In this document: positions 6,965 through 12,967 of the stretch, piece after piece
How the letters are laid out: each line of letters opens with the position of its first letter
Numbering within the stretch: position 1 is the stretch's first letter
NCBI GenBank assembly: GCA_041656175.1
Contig: JBBAEA010000101.1
Span: 1 to 13,094 of the forward strand
Origin: JBBAEA01 sp041656175
GTDB taxonomy: Bacteria > Myxococcota_A > Bradymonadia > UBA4248
DNA length: 13,094 nucleotides
Reading direction: 5' to 3'
Translations under genes and position numbers: made by a program
Notes under the pieces: generated by a model
Seen by the model: the letters and a program-made list of their open reading frames with translations, nothing else
Databases searched by the model: none
Told to the model about the DNA's origin: nothing

Positions 6965-8512
6965 TCAGCTTTCATGCAATAAGCTTCCCAAAACCTCAAA
7001 ATCCGAAAACGGCTTTCGCTCATCGCCAATAATTTGAACTCGCTCATGCCCTTTTCCCGCGATAATCACAGGGCCTGAGTCGCTTACGCGTAACGCTGCA
7101 CCAATAGCTTGCTCCCGATCGGGTATTCGCATCAACACAGGCATCGCTCTTTTGGCATCAAAACCCGAAGCTATATCGTCTAAAATGCGCTCCGCTTCTT
7201 CGTTTCGAGGATTATCGTTGGTCAGAATCACAAAATCGGCATACTCTTGAGCAACCGCCCCCATTCGCGCGCGCTTTCCCCTATCACGCTCGCCGCCTGC
7301 ACCAAAAACGAGCGTTATCGCCCCCATCGCCAGCTCCTTAAAACTACGCAGCAATTCACGCAGCGCCTCCGGCGTGTGCGCATAATCGATAAAAACACCT
7401 CGCCTAAACTCCGAAGCATACACGCGTTGACAACGCCCTAGCGGTGGCTCAAAACGCTTAAAAGCTCCCAAAACTGCGCTCAATTCTACGCTGGGATAAG
7501 CGCCTAAAAGTAGCGCAAGCGCCACACCCAGGTTCGCTCGATTCATCGCGCCGATAAGCGGCGAATCAAAGTTATGCTGCTCCGCGTTGTAGTGTAGGGA
7601 CAAAGTGCAGCCATCAAAGCCGTTAACGCTCAATAATTCTAGTTCCAAGTGATTTTTGCGTACAACATTCGAAGAGCTGCGCAATGCAAAGGTTATACTG
7701 CGCTCTGCCCCACTCTGTGCTAGCATCCACTGTCCCCAGCTATCATCAATATTAATGATAGCCGTTGTAGGCTGTCCAAGCGCTCTCGCGTCCCTTAAAA
7801 AGCGATTAAACAAAAACGACTTCGCCCTAGCGTACGCCCCCATATCCGCGTGAAAATCTAAATGCTCGCGCGACAAATTCGTAAAAGCCACGTGGTTAAA
7901 AACCACTCCATGAACTCTCCCAATCTCTAGCCCATGCGAGGAAACTTCGTAAATTAAACAATCCGCCCCTGCCTCTTTAACCATCGCTGCAAAGCGCTGC
8001 AAATACAACGCATCAGGCGTAGTATTGTGCATTTCGTAGCGCGTGCCAGCAAAATATCCCCCCGTCGTTAGAATCATCGCGGGTTTACGCCCAATCAATT
8101 CTAAGAAAAAATATAGAATGGACGCCGTTGTCGTCTTTCCGTTCGTCCCCGTGATGCCAAAGACCTGAATATCGCGCGTTGGGTGCCCAAAAAAACGCGA
8201 ACAAACTTCCGCTAAAACAGGATCCTCGACAGGCGCAAGATAGATGCACGCCCGCGGATAGGCATTTAAAATGTCGCCCAAATCATCGGGTATCTGCGAT
8301 AACAAACACGCCGATGCACCACGCTCTAAGGCATCGCGTATATGCGCATGCGTATTGCCAAAATATTGCTTTCGAGCCACAAAGAGCCAGCCTTGCTCGA
8401 CCTCGCGCCAATCCATCGCTATCCCCCTGATCTGTGCGTTATCTACAGACGACAAGAGAGTGCATTCTAAAGACTCAAGCAAGAATTTGATATGATGCGA
8501 ATTTGTGCACAT
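6965..8512 (-). CDS. murE: UDP-N-acetylmuramoyl-tripeptide synthetase (meso-DAP-adding MurE)
   Basis: Cytoplasmic ligase adding the third residue of the peptidoglycan stem peptide at the cost of ATP. Numbered from the ATG at 8512 (515 aa): P-loop TGTNGKTTT (121-129), TTPD (164-167), EVSSHGLEIGR (from 189), the AKSFLF segment with the lysine expected to be carbamylated (Lys231), DYAHTPEA (376-383), DNPR (433-436) and GKGHE (486-490). DNPR is the known signature for meso-diaminopimelate rather than lysine. The open frame runs on to a TTG at 8605 (546 aa), with another ATG at 8566. That extra part is encoded by a dispersed repeat and exceeds the usual length near 490-500, so I choose 8512, although no good Shine-Dalgarno precedes any candidate. 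One oddity: the usual GRME-like motif reads GRCQ (361-364). The gene stands apart from any ftsI or murF. Confidence 0.93.
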   Translation of the reverse strand: MCTNSHHIKFLLESLECTLLSSVDNAQIRGIAMDWREVEQGWLFVARKQYFGNTHAHIRDALERGASACLLSQIPDDLGDILNAYPRACIYLAPVEDPVLAEVCSRFFGHPTRDIQVFGITGTNGKTTTASILYFFLELIGRKPAMILTTGGYFAGTRYEMHNTTPDALYLQRFAAMVKEAGADCLIYEVSSHGLEIGRVHGVVFNHVAFTNLSREHLDFHADMGAYARAKSFLFNRFLRDARALGQPTTAIINIDDSWGQWMLAQSGAERSITFALRSSSNVVRKNHLELELLSVNGFDGCTLSLHYNAEQHNFDSPLIGAMNRANLGVALALLLGAYPSVELSAVLGAFKRFEPPLGRCQRVYASEFRRGVFIDYAHTPEALRELLRSFKELAMGAITLVFGAGGERDRGKRARMGAVAQEYADFVILTNDNPRNEEAERILDDIASGFDAKRAMPVLMRIPDREQAIGAALRVSDSGPVIIAGKGHERVQIIGDERKPFSDFEVLGSLLHES

Positions 8513-8534
8513 AAGATTGTGATGAAGTTTCTCA

Positions 8535-8640
8535 TTGAGTGCTGGGACGCTGCCCCACCTCAGCATTACGTATTTCTTTTGAGCTTTGCGCAGGGGGAGC
8601 CCCAATGAATCAGAGCTTCCCTAGGGAAGCTCTGAACAAT
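8535..8640 (-). repeat. CTCTGATT repeat element at the 5' end of murE
   Basis: On the minus strand GGAAGCTCTGATTCATT is followed by GGCTCCCCCTGCGC. This mirrors the plus strand at 12839-12876, which reads GGAAGCTCTGATTTATT and later GCTGCCCCTGCGC. The murE-proximal side holds the same GGACGCTGCCCC block in opposite orientation (8545-8556). The element therefore covers codons 1 to about 25 of the longest murE frame and argues that those codons are not protein-coding. Confidence 0.6.
8611..8634. repeat. 24-bp perfect palindrome
   Basis: CAGAGCTTCCCT is followed directly by its exact complement AGGGAAGCTCTG. It forms the outer edge of the CTCTGATT element upstream of murE. The copy near 12506-12528 has the corresponding hairpin TCAGAGT/ACTCTGA with a 9-nt loop, so the hairpin is a shared feature of the family. 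It could also act as an operator or cruciform, but nothing shows that. Confidence 0.75.
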
Positions 8641-8658
8641 ATGAATATTACCAAAAAA

Positions 8659-8700
8659 GTAGCTAGAGAAAAGTGTGGAAAGCTATCTTTGCTTGTTTGA
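8659..8700 (+). repeat. AGCTAGAG dispersed repeat, copy 2
   Basis: GTAGCTAGAGAAAAGTGTGG followed by AAAGCTATCTTTGCTTGTTTGA, nearly the same as the minus strand of 181-220. The core AGCTAGAG-AAAGTGTGGAAA-TATCTT is kept, with a small insertion before TTGTTTGA. It is antisense to murE transcription. Confidence 0.6.
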
Positions 8701-8749
8701 ACATAGTCAAAAGTCAACGGATTCCAGTTTCAAAGAAAAAAAGATGCTT

Positions 8750-9015
8750 TTCTTTGCAATTTTGAGCCTAGTTCTAGAAAAAATAAAAAGGAAAAAAAGA
8801 AGAAAAGAAGAAAACAAAAACATCTTTTCTTTGCCATTTTGATGCGGATTCTAGGAAGCAAGGAGCGAAGCGAAGGAACGACCTCAGGGTCGTGACTGAG
8901 CTGAGCGAGACGCCGCTGAAGACGAAGACGCGCAAAATGGCAAAGAAAAAAGGTCGTGACTGAGCTGAGCGAGACGCCGCTGAAGACGAAGACGCGCAAA
9001 ATGGCAAAGAAAAAA
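8750..9015 (+). repeat. Long inverted repeat element (TTTTCTTTGCCATTTTG family), copy 1
   Basis: The left arm TTTTCTTTGCCATTTTG (8825-8841) is perfectly complementary to CAAAATGGCAAAGAAAA at 8933-8949 and again at 8997-9013. Between the arms lie smaller palindromes such as ACGACC/GGTCGT (about 8878-8892). Just upstream (8750-8824) is a diverged second left arm (TTTTCTTTGCAATTTTG, then AGCCTAGTTCTAG) and a purine-rich stretch. The same arrangement recurs at 12645-12837 in the same orientation. Apparent minus-strand frames here are repeats of one phrase and are not genes. Confidence 0.75.
8888..9015 (+). repeat. Perfect 64-bp tandem duplication
   Basis: The unit begins GGTCGTGACTGAGCTGAGCG and ends CAAAGAAAAAA; 8888-8951 is repeated without a mismatch at 8952-9015. 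It duplicates the right half of the long inverted repeat. Perfect identity implies a recent event or an assembly artefact. Confidence 0.85.
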
Positions 9016-9020
9016 GCGAG

Positions 9021-9128
9021 TCCCAAGGGCAATAGCCCTTAGACGGAGTTTGGGGCGCTAGCCCCAATGAATAGAGTTTCCTCAGACGGAGTTTGGGGCG
9101 CTAGCCCTTATAAATCAGAGTTTCCTTA
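9021..9128 (-). repeat. Two tandem CTCTGATT units after the aminotransferase gene
   Basis: Two 43-bp units begin AGACGGAGTTTGGGGCGCTA at 9041 and 9084 (plus strand). Each has a hairpin of the GGGGC-TAGC-GCCCC type and ends in AGAGTTTCCT, the reverse of AGGAAACTCT. Beside them AAGGGC pairs with GCCCTT (9025-9040). On the minus strand this hairpin is followed after 9 nt by six T, so it may act as a weak terminator. The aminotransferase stop codon TAA is the first part of the repeat's TAAGGAAACTCTGATT. Confidence 0.65.
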
Positions 9129-10277
9129 GGCAATACTCGCGCTTTTAAATTTAGGCGTATGCAGCTCGATGCAGCCCTGATTATGGAGTGCCTGCAACAG
9201 CGAGTCGATGAAATCCTCAATGACGCTTTCATCGATGGCGCCCATGGTCGAAATTTGTGCAATCTTGCCTAATAATGGACCCTTCCCACTGTAAACAACA
9301 AAATTATCGGCTCGTAAATCGTTACGCAGTCGTTCAAAATTGGTTCCCAGCGGCAACTTCACGCTAGAGACGGCGTTAGAGAGTTCCGCCTTGGGGTTGT
9401 TAAGTTCCAAGCCGTGATCGGCGAGTTTGGAGCGTAGGAGTTGGACTTTGGCGGCTTGACGCTGGAAGCGTTCTATGACGCCTTCTTCGAGTACTTGCCG
9501 CAGAGCTTCGTTAAGCGCAATAAAGAGATTGATGGCGGGAGTATTCGGTGTTTGGGCACAGCTTTCGTGGTACTCGTAGTGGCGCGCAAGATTGAGGTAA
9601 TAGTTACGTGGCGGATTTTGCGCCAGTGCTTCAAAATCGCTCTTTTTGCCAATAACGAGGGCAAGGCCAGGAGGCATACCGAGTGCTTTACCCGAAGAGC
9701 TCGTAATAAAATTGATATTGCAAGCGGCTATGTCGATCCGATCCGCCATAAAGCTAGAGACGGCATCGACGAAGAGTTTTACATGGTATTTTTTGCAAAG
9801 CGCGCCAACCTCAGCGACGGGTTGCAGCTCACCAGTGCTAGTTTCATGGTGCACCATGGTGATCCAATCAATACGCTGGCTTTTAAGGGTGTTTTCTAGC
9901 CGCTCTAAATCCAGCGCACTCCCCCACTCTTGCTCCTGCCTCATACAATTTGGATTATAAATACTCGCTATATCCCCAAGTCGTCGCCCAAATTCACCGT
10001 TAGAGAGCGACAAAACTTGTTGCGTCGCTGTTATAGCGCTAGAAAGAACTGCTTCGTTTCCAGCTGATCCAGAGCCCGTAATCACAACACATGAATATTC
10101 TTCGCTGTTAAGCCCAGCAACGGCAATTAAGTTTCGGCGAACTTCCTTTAACAAGGTTGAAAACTCAGGCTCTCTATGCCCTATCTCATAGGCCTGCATA
10201 GCCGCCAACACACGCGGCGATACATTAACTGGCCCTGGACAGAGCAGGGAGTAGCGTTTTTTATATTCATCCACCAT
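9126..10277 (-). CDS. Class V (AGT/AEP-transaminase-like) PLP aminotransferase
   Basis: A 383-aa fold-type I PLP enzyme of the family holding alanine-glyoxylate and 2-aminoethylphosphonate-pyruvate transaminases. Visible signatures are LLCPGPVNVSPRV (11-23), the phosphate-binding TGSGSAGNEAVL (67-78), HHETSTG (143-149), the cofactor aspartate in FVDAVSS (Asp171) and SSGKALGMPPG with the Schiff-base lysine Lys197. In the C-terminal GKGPLLGKIAQISTMG segment, the arginine that binds the substrate carboxylate in AGT-type enzymes (KVLRIG in human AGT) is a glutamine (Gln341). The ATG at 10277 follows GGAG with 4 nt between; a GTG directly after gives better spacing. It sits 168 nt behind two CDP-alcohol phosphatidyltransferase genes on the same strand, suggesting it makes an amino-containing headgroup, possibly a phosphonate. 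The substrate is not determined. Confidence 0.88.
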   Translation of the reverse strand: MVDEYKKRYSLLCPGPVNVSPRVLAAMQAYEIGHREPEFSTLLKEVRRNLIAVAGLNSEEYSCVVITGSGSAGNEAVLSSAITATQQVLSLSNGEFGRRLGDIASIYNPNCMRQEQEWGSALDLERLENTLKSQRIDWITMVHHETSTGELQPVAEVGALCKKYHVKLFVDAVSSFMADRIDIAACNINFITSSSGKALGMPPGLALVIGKKSDFEALAQNPPRNYYLNLARHYEYHESCAQTPNTPAINLFIALNEALRQVLEEGVIERFQRQAAKVQLLRSKLADHGLELNNPKAELSNAVSSVKLPLGTNFERLRNDLRADNFVVYSGKGPLLGKIAQISTMGAIDESVIEDFIDSLLQALHNQGCIELHTPKFKSASIA

Positions 10278-10331
10278 CTTACTCCAATGAGTTTCGAGTG
10301 TAGTCTATGCGTTTGGCATCGCTTTCTAAGA

Positions 10332-10432
10332 GTACGAAGCTCTAACTGCTTAGCAGGCAAACAAGGCCTTCGCTAAGCATAAACGCCTGTAGAAGCACTA
10401 GAGTGCTTTCGTACACAAAAGCACAAGGGCGT
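10332..10432 (-). promoter_or_regulatory. Structured leader between phosphatidyltransferase and aminotransferase genes
   Basis: Several pairings are visible in the gap: GTACGAA (10332-10338) with TTCGTAC (10408-10414), enclosing GCTTAGC/GCTAAGC (10348-10354/10372-10378, 17-nt loop). AAGCACT-AG-AGTGCTT (10393-10408) partly competes with the outer stem. ACGCC (10383-10387) can pair with GGCGT (10428-10432), also competing. Mutually exclusive stems could attenuate the aminotransferase gene. No T-run follows and no known riboswitch is recognised. Confidence 0.35.
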
Positions 10433-10445
10433 AAATATGCAAATT

Positions 10446-11714
10446 CTATGCCTTCTTTCTACGTTTTTTTACCGCCATCATCGTCAGCTGAGCTGCTATC
10501 CCCGTAGCCACCAGCGCAGTGCCTGCTAACATAACAAAGAACGCAGAACGTGCAAGCCCGAATATGACGAAAAACATCAAGAGCAGGGTGTAGAAATCGC
10601 GCTTTGCAATCCATGCAAAACCGCCTGCAATGTGCTCGGCAATGCTTTTGAGTTTGCTAGGCTTTAGCTTTCCTTCCTTTTGAGCTTTGTTGTCCTTCTC
10701 AAAACCCCACTCAAAGTTGTTGTGGCTCGCTATGCCAAGGCGAACAAACTCGCGGTACACGAAAATAAGCATAAAACTCATAAAAGCACCGACACAAAGC
10801 GCTAAAATAAAATACAAACTATGGCCATACACCACGCTCACGCCGTGGCCTAGCCCGATAAGGAAGCTGACGTTAATAATATCGTCAACGACAGTATCGA
10901 ACCATTCACCGCTGTGGCTAGGCGACAAGCGCATGCGGGCGAGTTCGCCGTCAACGCCGTCTAGCATAGAGGAGGTCTGCCAGAGTATGACGCCAGCAAC
11001 CATAAACCCGTAGCTCCCTACGCCGACACATGCCGCACCGATAAGACCAACGAGCAAGCCCAAGGCCGTGATCATATTAGGCGTAACAAAGCTGTTAGCC
11101 AAGAACCTGCTTATCTGTAGCGACATAGGCCGATTAATAAAGTAAGCAACCAAGCCGTCAGATTCGCGTCCTAGCGGTTTCTTTAACGAGCGCGTCAAGA
11201 TTTTTTGCGCTTCAGCGACATCCTTTTTTTCCTTGATGCGGTGAAACAAGCCAGCATCCACCTCGTAAGTCGATTCGACGCTTTGTAGCGCCGCTTCTAT
11301 GGCTGCAACATTCGAGAGCGAAGAAAAGCGTTCTGGGTGCAAAAAATAGATACCAGTGTTTTCCGTCTTATGTTGTATTTGAGACTCCTCTAGCGGCAAA
11401 ACGTCGAATAATTGACGACTTAACATCGATCTTACCGAAGTGAAGAAAAAACTCGATTCCCCACAGGCTGCCGCCAGCGCGTCGGCGTCAAAGTCGCCGT
11501 TATCGTCGTAGCTAATGACTTCTGGCGTCTCGATTTTATCGTCCGCTGCCAACACATAATGACTGGGCTGCAACAGCGTGATGCGCGAAAACTTCGTTTG
11601 CACACTTCTCAACACGCGCGCAATAAGGCTTAGCCCCCCAACGCGCACATCGGCTAGGGCGCGACCCTCATCCCAGGCGCAAGCACTTTTATCGATATAT
11701 ATAATGATGTTCAT
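10446..11714 (-). CDS. DIPP-synthase-like CDP-alcohol phosphatidyltransferase with nucleotidyltransferase-like N-terminus
   Basis: A 422-aa membrane protein. Residues 185-411 form a CDP-alcohol phosphatidyltransferase with the complete motif D252-x2-D255-G256-x2-A259-R260-x8-G269-x3-D273-x3-D277 and about six hydrophobic segments. FINRPMSLQISRFL just before it, and LDGVDGELAR, resemble bifunctional inositol-phosphate cytidylyltransferase / DIPP synthases, where the N-terminal domain activates the alcohol phosphate with CTP and the C-terminal domain transfers it. Here residues 1-175 keep the layout (VGGLSLIARVLRSV, TGIYFLHPERF) but lack the GxGxR loop, the PK motif and the metal-binding aspartate, so the N-terminus may be inactive or use another mechanism. 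The start is 2 nt after the preceding stop. The C-terminus is KKRRKKA. The acceptor is unknown; inositol phosphate or an aminophosphonate-type headgroup are possible. Confidence 0.85.
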   Translation of the reverse strand: MNIIIYIDKSACAWDEGRALADVRVGGLSLIARVLRSVQTKFSRITLLQPSHYVLAADDKIETPEVISYDDNGDFDADALAAACGESSFFFTSVRSMLSRQLFDVLPLEESQIQHKTENTGIYFLHPERFSSLSNVAAIEAALQSVESTYEVDAGLFHRIKEKKDVAEAQKILTRSLKKPLGRESDGLVAYFINRPMSLQISRFLANSFVTPNMITALGLLVGLIGAACVGVGSYGFMVAGVILWQTSSMLDGVDGELARMRLSPSHSGEWFDTVVDDIINVSFLIGLGHGVSVVYGHSLYFILALCVGAFMSFMLIFVYREFVRLGIASHNNFEWGFEKDNKAQKEGKLKPSKLKSIAEHIAGGFAWIAKRDFYTLLLMFFVIFGLARSAFFVMLAGTALVATGIAAQLTMMAVKKRRKKA

Positions 11715-11716
11715 CT

Positions 11717-12400
11717 CTACTTCGTACCCTCAGCTGTATCCACCAAAGCAGCGCCCTCTGCCGCAAGCTCAACGACGTCAGCTTTCGCGGCGGCTATTTT
11801 AGCCTGTGTTTCGTTATAACCCTTAATAAAGCTACGTAAATAGGGAACCGCTACAATCCACTGCATAATCACCCCCACGACCACTGCGCCAAGCGATAAG
11901 TACACAAAGAAAACTTGCACATAATAAGGTATGGTGTCGGCGTAATGCGTACTAAAAGCATAGCCAATAGGCATTAAAAACAGTCCATAAAATATGAAAT
12001 TCGACGCCACCTTCCCCAACATACGCGACGATATATCAAAACCCATCTGCGCCGCACTCGCCCGCATCGCCAACACCGATAAATCGCGAAATCCCCACGC
12101 CCAAAGTAAGGCCAACGGCCATATTCCATAGGCGACAGCCAGAGATATCACGAAGAAATTAAACAGCAGATCTGCCACCGTATCGAGCAAAGCGCCCACA
12201 CGCGTTGTCATATTGTGCTTTCGCGCATAAATCCCGTCCCAATAATCCGTTAAACCCGCAGTAAGCCCCAAAAAGGCGGCGATCAGCGGAAAACCTAAGA
12301 TGAACACGATACAACACGCCAAAATAACGAAAATACGGTAAAAACAAAGTAAATTGGGAAATTTAACAATATCTCTTAAAAATGCTGACTTTTCTGCCAT
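11717..12400 (-). CDS. PgsA-like CDP-alcohol phosphatidyltransferase
   Basis: A 227-aa inner-membrane enzyme that would transfer a phosphatidyl group from CDP-diacylglycerol to an alcohol, or a CDP-linked headgroup to a lipid. FPNLLCFYRI near the N-terminus and the full motif D52-x2-D55-G56-x2-A59-R60-x8-G69-x3-D73-x3-D77 are intact, with roughly five to six hydrophobic segments (about 23-50, 80-103, 132-150, 157-185). The overall layout resembles phosphatidylglycerophosphate synthase, but 227 residues, an Ala/Glu-rich soluble tail from about 195 and the operon context leave the substrate open. The ATG at 12400 has AAGGA at 12408-12412 with 7-nt spacing, the clearest ribosome-binding site in the window. 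It heads a tightly coupled pair with the next gene. No clear promoter was found; TTGCAG-16-TAAATA upstream is only a weak match. Confidence 0.88.
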   Translation of the reverse strand: MAEKSAFLRDIVKFPNLLCFYRIFVILACCIVFILGFPLIAAFLGLTAGLTDYWDGIYARKHNMTTRVGALLDTVADLLFNFFVISLAVAYGIWPLALLWAWGFRDLSVLAMRASAAQMGFDISSRMLGKVASNFIFYGLFLMPIGYAFSTHYADTIPYYVQVFFVYLSLGAVVVGVIMQWIVAVPYLRSFIKGYNETQAKIAAAKADVVELAAEGAALVDTAEGTK

Positions 12401-12505
12401 AATTACGTCCTTCTAAAAAGCAAAGCCTCGCAACAGGGCGAACGCTCGTATTGCTATTTACCCCTTTTAGCATAGTCTGCAAGCTTTTACTTTCTCTCGC
12501 TTTAC

Positions 12506-12583
12506 TCAGAGTGCTAAGGAAACTCTGATTTATTTTTGGGGCTCTGCCCCAAACCCCGCTAAGGGCTATCGCCCTTAGAACCC
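12506..12583 (+). repeat. CTCTGATT repeat element with three hairpins
   Basis: TCAGAGT/ACTCTGA (12506-12512/12522-12528), GGGGC-TCT-GCCCC (12538-12550) and CTAAGGGC-TATC-GCCCTTAG (12559-12578) follow one another. The minus strand of 9021-9128 carries the same order, with GGGGC-TAGC-GCCCC and AAGGGC-TATT-GCCCTT. It lies antisense and upstream of the lipid operon. Similar GC-rich intergenic hairpin repeats occur in many bacteria; this one I cannot name. Confidence 0.7.
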
Positions 12584-12644
12584 TTCCTCTGTGTAACGTA
12601 TTGATTTTATTGACTTTATTTTGAAAACCCGCCTGACTTTCGTT

Positions 12645-12837
12645 GAATTTTTTGCCAATTTTGAGCCTAGTTCTAGGAGGCAAGGAACAAGGTAAAAAAA
12701 GAAGAAAACAAAAAATCTCTTTTCTTTGCCATTTTGATGCGGATTCTAGAAAGCAAGGAGCGAAGCGAAGGAGCGACCTCGAGGTCGTGACTGAGCTGAG
12801 CGATGACGACGAAGACGCGCAAAATGGTAAAGAAAAA
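12645..12837 (+). repeat. Long inverted repeat element (TTTTCTTTGCCATTTTG family), copy 2
   Basis: The arms are 12720-12736 and 12820-12836, with a single mismatch (TGGTAAAG for TGGCAAAG). The interior matches copy 1 apart from an 8-bp shortening near 12803 and a perfected palindrome CGACCTCGAGGTCG (about 12774-12787). The diverged second left arm and the AGCCTAGTTCTAG block upstream (12650-12678) are also shared with copy 1. The right half is not duplicated here. Confidence 0.75.
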
Positions 12838-12838
12838 A

Positions 12839-12900
12839 GGAAGCTCTGATTTATTTTTAGGACGCTGCCCCTGCGCCCGTTCAAGGGGCGAGCCCGTTGG
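12839..12900 (+). repeat. CTCTGATT repeat element, variant copy
   Basis: GGAAGCTCTGATTTATT leads into GGACGCTGCCCCTGCGCCCG, where GCCCCT can pair with AGGGGC (12867-12887). It starts directly at the end of the long inverted repeat and matches the element at the 5' end of murE better than the 12506 copy. Confidence 0.6.
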
Positions 12901-12967
12901 AAGAAAATTTTATGAGTGGATTGCTGATTTTGTGCATGATATTTTGTACGCTCGCCTGAACCTTAGT

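Larger units (their letters stand above)
8513..9125. other. Repeat island between the aminotransferase gene and murE
   Basis: About 600 bases with no credible gene, built almost wholly of repeats: a CTCTGATT element at the murE side, the AGCTAGAG element, a long inverted repeat with a duplicated right half, and two tandem CTCTGATT units against the aminotransferase stop codon. Possible murE promoters are weak: on the minus strand TTGACT with a 17-bp spacer to GATAGC (about 8684-8712), and an extended -10 TGGTAATAT near 8645. Confidence 0.7.

Noticed and set aside
8750..9015. CRISPR array
   Set aside because: Only two tandem units directly abutting with no spacers between them, and no cas genes.
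8730..9067. Overlapping minus-strand open frames (97-100 codons) with the repeated phrase FVFSGVSLSSVTT
   Set aside because: They are translations of the 64-bp tandem duplication and the long inverted repeat, are low in complexity, and the phrase recurs only because the DNA is repeated.
12363..12884. 173-codon minus-strand open frame across the upstream repeat island
   Set aside because: It runs through the second long inverted repeat and the CTCTGATT element into the start of the PgsA-like gene in another frame; no protein family resemblance.
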